From Methanoculleus marisnigri JR1 (GTDB lineage: Archaea; Halobacteriota; Methanomicrobia; Methanomicrobiales; Methanoculleaceae): a stretch of DNA of 64,000 bases. The notes beneath the pieces were generated by a model, which ran no database searches, had not been told where the DNA came from, and was given only the letters and a program-made list of their open reading frames with translations. Location: contig NC_009051.1 of assembly GCF_000015825.1 (NCBI RefSeq), forward strand, positions 862,695 to 926,694. Reading direction: 5' to 3'. This document shows, piece after piece, positions 9,385 through 16,098 of this stretch. The stretch's first letter is position 1. Every line of letters begins with the position of its first letter. Made by a program: the position numbers and the translations under genes.

Positions 9385-10542
9385 CTACTTCGTCGCCATC
9401 GCGCGCAGGATCGCCATGATCCCCGGTTTTGCCGTTCTCTGGAGTGGCGAGCCGAACTCTTCCATCTCCGTATCCCCGGAGCCGAACATCTCTTCGTTCA
9501 GCCGGTTGGTGATCTCGTCGAATATCCGCTTATACGCGATACAGTGAGGATCGACGCCCTGGATCTCGCCGTCCGTCGGCGTTATCGCGTTGTAGGGGCA
9601 CCCTCCCCGGCAGTATTTGATGTGGGGACACCCTGCGCATTCGCGGTCGACGAACTCCTTGAACGCGTGCATGAGTTTCCAGGCGTCTGATTGGGCGAGG
9701 TCTTCGGCTGTGGGGCGGTCGTAGACGTTCCCCATCGCGTACTCCGGCATCCCGACGAAGCGGTAACAGGGGTATATGCTCCCGTCCGGCCCGAAGGCAA
9801 GGGTGGTTCCCATGCAGTCCACGAACGTGCAGACGGTGCCGTGCCGGGTAAAGATGCACCTGCAGAGGTCGTTGATGTTCATGACCTCTATTTTGCTCAG
9901 GTTCTCCAGGTACTTATCGAGGAGGTAGACCAGCAGTTCCCCGTAGGCCTCCGGCTCGAGCGCCCACTCTTTCGGATCCTCGCTCCGGAGTGACGGCAAC
10001 GCCGGGTGCAGTTTGAGGGGAAAGCCGTTCTCAAGGAAGAAGTTGAAGATCTCCTCCTTACCCTCGACCGACCGGCAGGTGAACGTGCAGATGAACCTGA
10101 CCTCAAGTCCGTTTGCTTTTGCGATCTCGTAGCCCCGCATGGTCTTCTGGTAGTAGCCCTTCCCTCTCTGCGTGTCGTTGATCTCCTCGGGGCCGTCGAT
10201 GCTGGAGCCGATGGGAATATTGTATTCTGCGAATATCCGGGCCATCTCCGGGGTGAGCAGCCAGAGGTTGCTCTGCAGGGCGAACGTCGGTTCGAGATGG
10301 GCGAGGCCTTCGGAGAGGGTGGGAAGTGCCTGCCGGTAAAAGTCCGCGCCGGCAAGGAGGGGCTCTCCCCCGTGGAAGGTGATGGTGACCTGGTTGGACT
10401 GGTAGTCCTTGAGCCATTCCGCGATCTCCCGGACGGTCTTGATACTCATCACGGGAGACCGTTCATCGGAACTCCAGCAGTAATGGCATTTCGACGGACA
10501 ACCGAGCGTGGGGATGATCATGACGTGAAATGGACTCTTCAT
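9385..10542 (-). CDS. Radical SAM/SPASM enzyme, anaerobic sulfatase-maturase-like peptide modifier
   Basis: A 385-residue protein. The radical SAM cluster motif is at Cys15, Cys19 and Cys22 (CPSKCHYC). The C-terminal SPASM part has paired cysteines around CTFVDC, YPCYRF and CAGCPHIKYCRGGC, which would hold one or two auxiliary [4Fe-4S] clusters. The layout fits enzymes that modify Cys/Ser side chains of sulfatases or of small ribosomal peptides; the methanogen-specific group believed to act on Cys-rich peptides is the closest fit I recall. No sulfatase gene is in the window. A minus-strand AATAAATTTTAC box at about 10567-10578 lies about 25 bases before the ATG at 10542, so this leaderless start is preferred over the GTG at 10557. 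Confidence 0.85.
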   Translation of the reverse strand: MKSPFHVMIIPTLGCPSKCHYCWSSDERSPVMSIKTVREIAEWLKDYQSNQVTITFHGGEPLLAGADFYRQALPTLSEGLAHLEPTFALQSNLWLLTPEMARIFAEYNIPIGSSIDGPEEINDTQRGKGYYQKTMRGYEIAKANGLEVRFICTFTCRSVEGKEEIFNFFLENGFPLKLHPALPSLRSEDPKEWALEPEAYGELLVYLLDKYLENLSKIEVMNINDLCRCIFTRHGTVCTFVDCMGTTLAFGPDGSIYPCYRFVGMPEYAMGNVYDRPTAEDLAQSDAWKLMHAFKEFVDRECAGCPHIKYCRGGCPYNAITPTDGEIQGVDPHCIAYKRIFDEITNRLNEEMFGSGDTEMEEFGSPLQRTAKPGIMAILRAMATK

Positions 10543-10560
10543 CACACTCAGCTTCACGTT

Positions 10561-10650
10561 ATGAGATGTAAAATTTATTCATGCGGCATCAAATCCTGCG
10601 GCCCTGGCGAGTGCGTCTTTTCAGGTAAGCGAGGCCATTTGCAAAGATAA
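10561..10650 (+). CDS. Candidate 29-residue Cys-rich peptide (uncertain)
   Basis: A short open frame beginning ATG AGA TGT encodes 29 residues with cysteines at 3, 8, 13 and 18, spaced exactly five apart (motifs CKIYSC, SCG, SCG, GEC). The pattern looks like a substrate for the adjacent radical SAM/SPASM enzyme. Against it: no ribosome binding site or TATA box is seen on this strand, the enzyme gene starts divergently only 3-18 bases away, and the enzyme's own TATA box lies inside this frame. It is recorded as a candidate only. Confidence 0.2.
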   Translation: MRCKIYSCGIKSCGPGECVFSGKRGHLQR

Positions 10651-10743
10651 CAAATTTGCATGGAGTGTGCCGAATCGCTGCTGAAGCGCCAACGTGCGGT
10701 GTTCCGGTTCAGGTAGCAGAATGAACTGCTCCGTCGCGTATAC

Positions 10744-10758
10744 CGCCTTTTTAAGGCG
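10744..10758. promoter_or_regulatory. Palindrome over the core promoter of the flavodoxin-fold gene
   Basis: CGCCTT-TTT-AAGGCG is a perfect inverted repeat with 6-base arms. Its centre (TTTTTAAG) is also the best TATA element for the gene at 10789, about 35-45 bases upstream. A repressor bound here would block TBP. Confidence 0.45.
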
Positions 10759-10762
10759 ATAT

Positions 10763-10774
10763 GATTAAGTAATC
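10763..10774. promoter_or_regulatory. Second palindrome downstream of the TATA element
   Basis: GATTA-AG-TAATC is a perfect 5-base-arm inverted repeat, 4 bases after the first palindrome and 14 bases before the ATG at 10789, around the expected transcription start. Confidence 0.35.
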
Positions 10775-10788
10775 GTATAGGGGTTTCG

Positions 10789-11391
10789 ATGTTCATATCC
10801 GTCATACTCGCACACCCGCACGGAGGAAGCTTCAACCATGCGATAGCAGAGGTCGCCGTCGCTGCCCTCAGAGAATGCGGGCATACCGTTGCATTCCATG
10901 ACCTCTATGCCGAGAACTTCGACCCACTGCTGCCCTACGACGAGATTCTCCGCGATGCGCCGCTGCCTCCGTTCGTTGCCGCGCACTGCGCGGAGATTGC
11001 CGCCGCCGACGGCCTCGTGGTGGTTCACCCAGACTGGTGGGGGATGCCTCCTGCGATCCTGAAAGGCTGGATCGACAGGATCCTGCGCCCGGGCGTCGCG
11101 TACCGGTTTCTCGAAGGGGATGCCGGAGAAGGCGTTCCAGTGGGCCTCTTGAAGGCAAAAGCGGCACTCGTCTTCAACACCTCGAACACCCCAGGGCAGA
11201 GGGAACTCGAGGTCTTCGGCGATCCCCTTGAACGGCTCTGGAAGGACTGTATCTGCACGTTTTGCGGAATTCCGGCCGTTCATCGCCGGATGTTCTCCGT
11301 TGTGGTCACGAGCACCGACGGGCAGCGCAGGGCCTGGCTCGACGAGGCGCGGAGGATGACCCGCGAGGTATTCCCGCCGGATTCCGCCTGA
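10789..11391 (+). CDS. NAD(P)H quinone reductase-like flavodoxin-fold protein
   Basis: A 200-residue protein of the NQO/MdaB (flavodoxin-like) family. It opens with a beta strand and HPHGGSFN, a phosphate-binding loop for FMN or FAD. The HPDWWGMPPAILKGWIDR stretch is the family's second flavin and dimer motif. It likely reduces quinones or other electrophiles by two electrons and so may protect against oxidants. The promoter carries two palindromes, suggesting control by a dimeric repressor not encoded next door. It is followed after 55 bases by a flavin-binding protein on the same strand. Confidence 0.85.
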   Translation: MFISVILAHPHGGSFNHAIAEVAVAALRECGHTVAFHDLYAENFDPLLPYDEILRDAPLPPFVAAHCAEIAAADGLVVVHPDWWGMPPAILKGWIDRILRPGVAYRFLEGDAGEGVPVGLLKAKAALVFNTSNTPGQRELEVFGDPLERLWKDCICTFCGIPAVHRRMFSVVVTSTDGQRRAWLDEARRMTREVFPPDSA

Positions 11392-11446
11392 GGCGGCCCG
11401 GAAACATTTTTTACTTCCTCTCCGTATTGATGGGTGAGGAAGGAAA

Positions 11447-11875
11447 ATGGACTTCTCCGACTGCGTGAAATTCGCAAACGAAAACCCTGTGACCTACATC
11501 GCGACGATGGACGGCGACCAGCCCCGGGTCCGGGCGTTTGCCATGTGGTTTGCCGATTCGACCGGGTTCTACTACCACACCGGGACCCCGAAGAGCGTCT
11601 GGCAGCAGCTTACGAAGAACCCGAAGGTCGAGCTCTGCTTCTACAATCCCGAGGGTAAAGGAATGATGATGCGGGTCGCAGGGGCGGTCGAGTTTCTCGA
11701 TGACGCGGCCTTAAAAGAGCGTCTGGTCAAAGAGCGCCCGTGGCTCCTCCAGATCGGGGTCTCGGGCGCGGACGACCCGAAACTCGCCGTCTTCCGCGTG
11801 GCGCACGGCGAGGCATACTTCTGGACGCTGGAACAGAACATGCGGGAAGCCGAGGCGCCCCGGATCAGGTTCTGA
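11447..11875 (+). CDS. Pyridoxamine 5'-phosphate oxidase-like FMN/F420-binding protein
   Basis: A 142-residue split beta-barrel protein. The start (residues 1-20) has the usual helix and strand ending in ATMDGDQPRVRAF, followed by FYYHTGTPKSVWQQL, which forms the flavin phosphate pocket. The conserved ending with Trp and charged residues fits the general-stress/PNPOx family. It may be an F420- or FMN-dependent reductase or a flavin store. GAGGAAGGAAA precedes the ATG at 11447, and CATTTTTTACTT at about 11404-11415 is a possible TATA box. A second member of the family lies at 41508-41927. Confidence 0.82.
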   Translation: MDFSDCVKFANENPVTYIATMDGDQPRVRAFAMWFADSTGFYYHTGTPKSVWQQLTKNPKVELCFYNPEGKGMMMRVAGAVEFLDDAALKERLVKERPWLLQIGVSGADDPKLAVFRVAHGEAYFWTLEQNMREAEAPRIRF

Positions 11876-11924
11876 GCCACCCTGCGCTTTCGCATGAAGT
11901 GAAGTACAGGGGTATCGATAGAAC

Positions 11925-12098
11925 CTCACGCGAAGAGCGCGAAGCCGCGAAATGGCTCACAAGTACTCATCTACCTGTCTTCGCGTTCTTCGCACCTCGC
12001 ACCTTCGGTGCTCGAACTCCGTTCCTCTAGGAACGTCGTTCCTACCGGTGCTCACGCTCCTGCCCTTCGGCCAGCCGCGCTTCGCGGCTTCTCGTGAG
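11925..12098. repeat. Dispersed palindromic repeat family A, copy 1
   Basis: This gap between two convergent genes shares exact blocks with the gap at 55576-56209. Bases 12047-12074 equal 55719-55746 (28 identical, same orientation). Bases 11925-11951 equal the reverse complement of 55753-55779 (27 identical). TACTCATCTAC and the CTTCGCGTTCTTCGC block also recur inverted. The units are built from short CGAAG/CTTCG-rich palindromes. No coding sequence is seen. Confidence 0.75.
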
Positions 12099-12100
12099 GC

Positions 12101-12814
12101 TTACCAATCTTTCTTCATCACCTCGGCCTTCAACTCCTTCGGCATCAGTTCGATGGCGTACCGGAGCGCCGTCCGGGGCATCTCCCGCTTCTTCGCCATG
12201 ACGTAGGAGAAGATCTCGTCCGTGTGCTTCCGGCTCGCCTCCTTGAGGAGCCATCCGTAGCCTTTCTGCACCAGGTCGTCCCTGTCGGTCAGGAGGAGGT
12301 CGGCGATTGCAAGGACCTCGTCGAGGAACTCCCCGCGCTTCGCGGGCACGATCAGCGAGACCGCCGCCGCCCGCCGCATCCAGCGGTTCTCCGACTGCGT
12401 CCAGCGCTTCAGCTCCTCGATCCCCTCCGGGTAACGGACGATGAAGTCCCCGACGGCATGGTTGCAGAGGCCGTCGCAGGTGGCCCAGTTGGTGATGTAG
12501 TTCTCAATCCAGTGCCGGAAGACGGTGATATCGCCGGGTTCGTAGCGGTCGGCGAGCCGCGGAGCCCACCGGGAGACGACGAACGCCTCCTCCATCATCC
12601 CCGAAGAATAGAGTTCCTCGCAGAGGGCGAAGATCTCCTGCTTCTCGCGGGATTTGACCTCCTTCCAGTATTTTTTCGCGATCGCGACTGCGGTTGCCGT
12701 CTTCATCCCGTAGCACCGAACCTCCTCCTTGAAGAACCGCTGGCCTCTCTCCCGGAGTTCGGGGTCCGCCTGCGCTGCAAACTCCTGCCGTATCGCCTCG
12801 ACGACCGGATCCAT
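12101..12814 (-). CDS. AlkD-like DNA alkylation repair glycosylase
   Basis: A 237-residue all-helical protein built of HEAT-like repeats. The motif around ITNWATCDGLCNHAVG (near residues 110-125) carries the Trp and Asp that in AlkD flank the damaged base, and later Trp-rich helices (WTQSENRWMRRAA) fit the same family. AlkD removes N3- and N7-alkylated bases without base flipping. A second, unrelated alkylbase glycosylase is encoded at 19309-19887. The ATG at 12814 gives the usual family length. Downstream lies repeat A copy 1. Confidence 0.85.
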   Translation of the reverse strand: MDPVVEAIRQEFAAQADPELRERGQRFFKEEVRCYGMKTATAVAIAKKYWKEVKSREKQEIFALCEELYSSGMMEEAFVVSRWAPRLADRYEPGDITVFRHWIENYITNWATCDGLCNHAVGDFIVRYPEGIEELKRWTQSENRWMRRAAAVSLIVPAKRGEFLDEVLAIADLLLTDRDDLVQKGYGWLLKEASRKHTDEIFSYVMAKKREMPRTALRYAIELMPKELKAEVMKKDW

Positions 12815-12851
12815 ATAATGGTGTAATGGGGGGCGGGAGATAAACGATCCG

Positions 12852-13730
12852 CTACCGTGCCCGGCGGCCCGGCAACCCCCGCCTCCCGAGATACCGTTCG
12901 ATATGCGTCTTTTTGATCCCCATCCTGAGCAGGCGTTCGAAGACCTCTTCCCGCCCTTCGATCGCGATCTTCCGCTTTGCCCGCCGTAGCGCCGCGACCT
13001 CGTCAGGGTAGGGGAGCGGGCCCTGCCCCTCCGTCAGGCGCCGGAGTTCGGCCGGATCGCAGCCGGTCGCGGCGACCCCCTCCCCCGGACGCAGATCGAT
13101 CCGGCACGTCCCGGCGACGTACTCGATTCGCCGCCACCCCTCCTCCCGGTCGATCACGGCGTAGGAAGCCGGGGAGCAGTCGAGTGCGACGTAGGCCTTC
13201 CCGGCGACCATGCCCGCCATCATCCCGTAGTGGCCGGTGACGATGCACGCCGCGGGGAGGTCGAAGAGCCATACCCGGTTCGCGAGAGGCGCGTGAGCCA
13301 CCACGATATCGACCGGCCCTTCGGCCGAGCGGGCCATCCTCCTCTCCTTCCCGGTGGGGACGCCGAGGAAGCGTATGCCGCAAACGTTCTGCACCTCCCC
13401 CGTTATTTCGTGGATGTAAGGATTCGCTTCCGCCGCCTCCCGGACGCGGCCGTAGGTGCCCATCGTGTCGTCGTTGTTCCCCTCCACGACGACGCAGTGC
13501 CGGCCCGCCGCTGCGATCTCGCGGAGGAGGCCGAGAAAGAGTTCCGTCTCGTCGAGCGTTGAGCGCGAGCACCGGTCGTAGGCACCGTCGCCGGCGAAGA
13601 CGACGATTTCCGGGTCCGTCTCCTCGACCGCCCGGAGGAATGAGCCGATCCCGACCCGGCCGCCGGACGGCCCCTTCTCCTCTGTCCCCCACGCGAGATC
13701 GCTGAATGCGAGTATCCTCGTCCGCGGCAT
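12852..13730 (-). CDS. Metallophosphoesterase family protein
   Basis: A 292-residue protein. Calcineurin-like metal motifs are present: SDL near residue 10, GDGAYDR (about 47-53), GNND (about 84-87), then AHAPL (about 144-148) and TGHYG (about 165-169). The first motif is SDLAWG instead of the usual DxH, so one metal ligand is changed; this may alter metal content or activity. A C-terminal extension of about 70 basic residues ends in GRRGLPGRRAR and could bind nucleic acid. The substrate is unknown. Confidence 0.75.
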   Translation of the reverse strand: MPRTRILAFSDLAWGTEEKGPSGGRVGIGSFLRAVEETDPEIVVFAGDGAYDRCSRSTLDETELFLGLLREIAAAGRHCVVVEGNNDDTMGTYGRVREAAEANPYIHEITGEVQNVCGIRFLGVPTGKERRMARSAEGPVDIVVAHAPLANRVWLFDLPAACIVTGHYGMMAGMVAGKAYVALDCSPASYAVIDREEGWRRIEYVAGTCRIDLRPGEGVAATGCDPAELRRLTEGQGPLPYPDEVAALRRAKRKIAIEGREEVFERLLRMGIKKTHIERYLGRRGLPGRRAR

Positions 13731-13797
13731 GACCCGGAGATACTACCGCAGGAGACGATAGGTTTCGCGGTCTGTTCGGCAATCCAGCACCTTCGCC

Positions 13798-15105
13798 TCA
13801 CGGCAGATACCCGTCCGCATACTCGAGGAACCGCTCCACGACGGCCGTCGAGTAGGGGCCTTCCTCATACGCTGTCGCGAGGGTCAGGCGGTCGCGGAAG
13901 GTGGAGGCGATCAGCAAAAACCCGTACGGCCAGCAGGTGCAGGGGTGGTACTGGATGTCCTGGATATCGAGCGCCGCACCGCCCTTTCCGGGGATGGGGA
14001 GGTAATCGCCGGGGTCGAAGACACCGAGATTCGAGAAGACCGGGTTCTTGTTGCCGGACGTGCGGTAGCGCTCGATCATCCCGTCGAAGAACGTCCGCAC
14101 CGCCGGCATCCCGCCCGCCATGATCTCCTCGTAGAAGAGGATGGCCGCAATGCCGGGACTTCCCACCTTCCGGCGGGCCGTTATCGCCGTCACCCGGCCG
14201 ATGATATCCTCGAGCCGGCCCCCCTCCCCGGAGGAGAGGGTGACCTCGTAGGCGATGGAGAGGTTCGTGAGCGGAGCGTCCTCGTAGAGGCCGGGATACC
14301 TCCTCCGCAGGTCGGCCGAGGTCAGGAGCGACCGGGGCTCCTCCCGGTCAGCGTGTTCGCCCCGGATCTTCTGGAACGCAAGGAAGAACGCACCGATAAG
14401 GACGTCGTTCACTGTGGCCCCGTGCTCCTTCCCGAACGCCTTTATGCGCCCGAGTCGTTCGGGGGAAAGCGTCCGGGAGGCCACCCGGGGCGTTCCCCTC
14501 CCGGTTTGCTCGCTTGGGAAGCGCCACCGGTCGATGAATGGTTCCTCCTCCGCGAGCGCCTGCCGCCGCTCTTCATCGGAATAGAGCGCAAGAACCCTGT
14601 CCGTGCTCCGCTCGTAAGGGGCGCGGGGGGCCGGCCGGAAGTCCGGGTCGTCCGCGATTCCCCGGTAGGCCGCAAAGAGGTCCCGGGCAAGGGTGAGGGC
14701 GCCGGTGGCGTCGCAGAAGCCGTGGTGGCAGGTGACGGCCACGGTATCCCCCTCTTCCCTCCGGTAGAGGTTGACCCGCACCTGCGGCCCGGAGCGGACG
14801 TCGAGCGGCGCCGGTGGCGCGTGGAGGGGCTCGTCCCCGCCGGCCGGGACGAGGACGAATGCCCCGTCCCACCGTTCCTCCGGGATCTCTTCCCAGACCG
14901 GCTGTCCGTCAACCTCCGCGAACCTCGACCGGAGGTAGGGATCGGACGCAACGAGCCTCATCGTCGCCGCCCTCATGGCCCCCGCGTCGACTTCACCGTC
15001 GAGCGTGAAGACGACGTGCATCGTCGGATCGTAGATGCGCTCGAAGTAGACGTTGAAGACGTCGAAGGCCGGCGCGGGATGGCGGATTGGCGGGGCAGAC
15101 ATCAT
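13798..15105 (-). CDS. Free-standing condensation-domain acyltransferase (PapA/NRPS C-domain-like)
   Basis: A 435-residue protein with the two-lobed chloramphenicol-acetyltransferase-like fold of NRPS condensation domains, PapA proteins and wax-ester synthases. The active-site motif HHxxxD is present as CHHGFCDA near residues 125-132. The second family motif (DFGWG) is not seen; instead there is FSNLGVFD. No carrier or adenylation domain is attached, so it probably moves an acyl group from CoA or a carrier to a hydroxyl or amine. The ATG at 15105 has GGGAG nine bases upstream; 15114 is an alternative. It follows the TetR gene on the same strand after about 69 bases and may share its transcript. 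Confidence 0.75.
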   Translation of the reverse strand: MMSAPPIRHPAPAFDVFNVYFERIYDPTMHVVFTLDGEVDAGAMRAATMRLVASDPYLRSRFAEVDGQPVWEEIPEERWDGAFVLVPAGGDEPLHAPPAPLDVRSGPQVRVNLYRREEGDTVAVTCHHGFCDATGALTLARDLFAAYRGIADDPDFRPAPRAPYERSTDRVLALYSDEERRQALAEEEPFIDRWRFPSEQTGRGTPRVASRTLSPERLGRIKAFGKEHGATVNDVLIGAFFLAFQKIRGEHADREEPRSLLTSADLRRRYPGLYEDAPLTNLSIAYEVTLSSGEGGRLEDIIGRVTAITARRKVGSPGIAAILFYEEIMAGGMPAVRTFFDGMIERYRTSGNKNPVFSNLGVFDPGDYLPIPGKGGAALDIQDIQYHPCTCWPYGFLLIASTFRDRLTLATAYEEGPYSTAVVERFLEYADGYLP

Positions 15106-15174
15106 CTTAACCATCTCCCGGTTGTGGGATAACTGCTTTCTTATTCAGCACTCTCTCGTGCGGGAGCGACCGTG

Positions 15175-15756
15175 CTACTCCAGTACCCTCCGGACGGCGG
15201 CCTCCCAGATCCGGTGCGCCTCGTCCCGTTCGAGTCCTGCCGCCGATCCCATCCTGATCCCGAGAATGACGGAGATGATGATCCTTGCAGAGAGGTCCGT
15301 ATCGAGGTCGCTGGAGAGGTTTCCTGCGGCTTTTTCTTCTTCGAGAACCGCAGTGAGGAGATCGTGGATGGCCCGGTAATTCTTCCCGACAGCATCACGG
15401 AGGGAGTCGTCTCGCACGGCACCGGCGAAGAGTTCGATGATCGCTTTCATTCCCGTTTCGTCTTCGGGGTAGATAACGCGATCAAAGATCGCGGAGAACA
15501 TGTCCTCGGGCGTATTTTCTGAGCAGGCATCATGCAGGTTCTCCGAGAGCCGGGACCGGATGTAGGCGAGGGCGGAAGAGATCAGGTCGTCCCTGCTCTT
15601 GACGTAGAGATAGAGCGTCGCACGCGAGATGCCGAGCCTGGCGGCGACGTCCTCCATCTTCAGGTTGGAGAACCCTTTCTCGTCCACCTCGGCTATCGCG
15701 GCCTCGATGATCCTGCGCCTCGCTTCGTCTTTATACTCGGGCACGACCTTCGGCAT
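15175..15756 (-). CDS. TetR/AcrR family transcriptional repressor
   Basis: A 193-residue regulator. The N-terminal helix-turn-helix spans about residues 10-55 (RRIIEAAIAEVDEKGFSNLKM, then VAARLGISRATLYLYVKSRDDL), which is a classic TetR DNA-binding domain. The C-terminal half is a variable helical ligand and dimer domain. The ATG at 15756 was chosen because it starts the family domain and lies about 25 bases after a minus-strand TATA box (15781-15790). An inverted repeat at 15762-15775 covers its own start site and a matching one lies at the start of the divergent gene at 15811, so it should repress both itself and the transporter operon. Confidence 0.9.
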   Translation of the reverse strand: MPKVVPEYKDEARRRIIEAAIAEVDEKGFSNLKMEDVAARLGISRATLYLYVKSRDDLISSALAYIRSRLSENLHDACSENTPEDMFSAIFDRVIYPEDETGMKAIIELFAGAVRDDSLRDAVGKNYRAIHDLLTAVLEEEKAAGNLSSDLDTDLSARIIISVILGIRMGSAAGLERDEAHRIWEAAVRRVLE

Positions 15757-15761
15757 GATAC

Positions 15762-15775
15762 TAACACGTGTGTCA
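15762..15775. promoter_or_regulatory. TetR operator 1
   Basis: TAACAC-GT-GTGTCA, an inverted repeat with one mismatch. It matches operator 2 at 12 of 14 positions (consensus TRACACNNGTGTCA) and overlaps the expected transcription start of the TetR gene. Confidence 0.7.
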
Positions 15776-15780
15776 GTAAT

Positions 15781-15790
15781 CTTATATACG
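15781..15790. promoter_or_regulatory. Shared divergent TATA box
   Basis: CTTATATACG lies between the two operators. It is nearly symmetric and sits about 25 bases from both the TetR start (15756) and the GTG start at 15811, so it can serve both leaderless transcripts. Confidence 0.55.
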
Positions 15791-15810
15791 ATCGATCCGT
15801 ATTCTGAATA

Positions 15811-16098
15811 GTGACACAAGTGTCAAAAACAATTACTCTGGTGTCAGAATACTGGGGCCCGCGGCAGGACCCGGATGCCTGCCGTAAGGAGTCTTCGGAC
15901 GAGAACGGCGATCTCGTGCTCTTCGAGGCCCTGGTCCGGGAATACTGCGGGATAGGGTTCTTCGAGTGCCTCGTCTCTCCGGAGAACGATTACCTTACCT
16001 CGGCCGTATGGGAGGAGAGCGGCGGCAGGCCGCCCGCGCTCCTGTGCGCCGTCGTCGAACTGCTGCACCGGGCGGTCGAGCGGGCGGACGAGCGATGA
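15811..16098 (+). CDS. Small protein coupled to the RND exporter, function unknown
   Basis: A 95-residue acidic protein without membrane segments or signal peptide. The proposed GTG start at 15811 lies inside the TetR operator and about 25 bases after the shared TATA box, consistent with a leaderless message. Its stop overlaps the RND start as ATGA (16095-16098), so translation is probably coupled. The C-terminal half is mainly helical (CAVVELLHRAVERAD). I do not recognise a family; by position it may be an accessory or ligand-binding partner of the exporter. Confidence 0.6.
   Translation: MTQVSKTITLVSEYWGPRQDPDACRKESSDENGDLVLFEALVREYCGIGFFECLVSPENDYLTSAVWEESGGRPPALLCAVVELLHRAVERADER
15812..15825. 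promoter_or_regulatory. TetR operator 2
   Basis: TGACAC-AA-GTGTCA, a perfect inverted repeat with 6-base arms, at the start of the exporter operon. It begins one base inside the proposed GTG start codon. A further half site (GTGTCA) follows at 15841-15846. Confidence 0.75.

Noticed and set aside
10575-10661. Minus-strand 28-residue frame with two cysteines upstream of the radical SAM gene
   Set aside because: No ribosome binding site or promoter, and only two cysteines; weaker than the plus-strand candidate.
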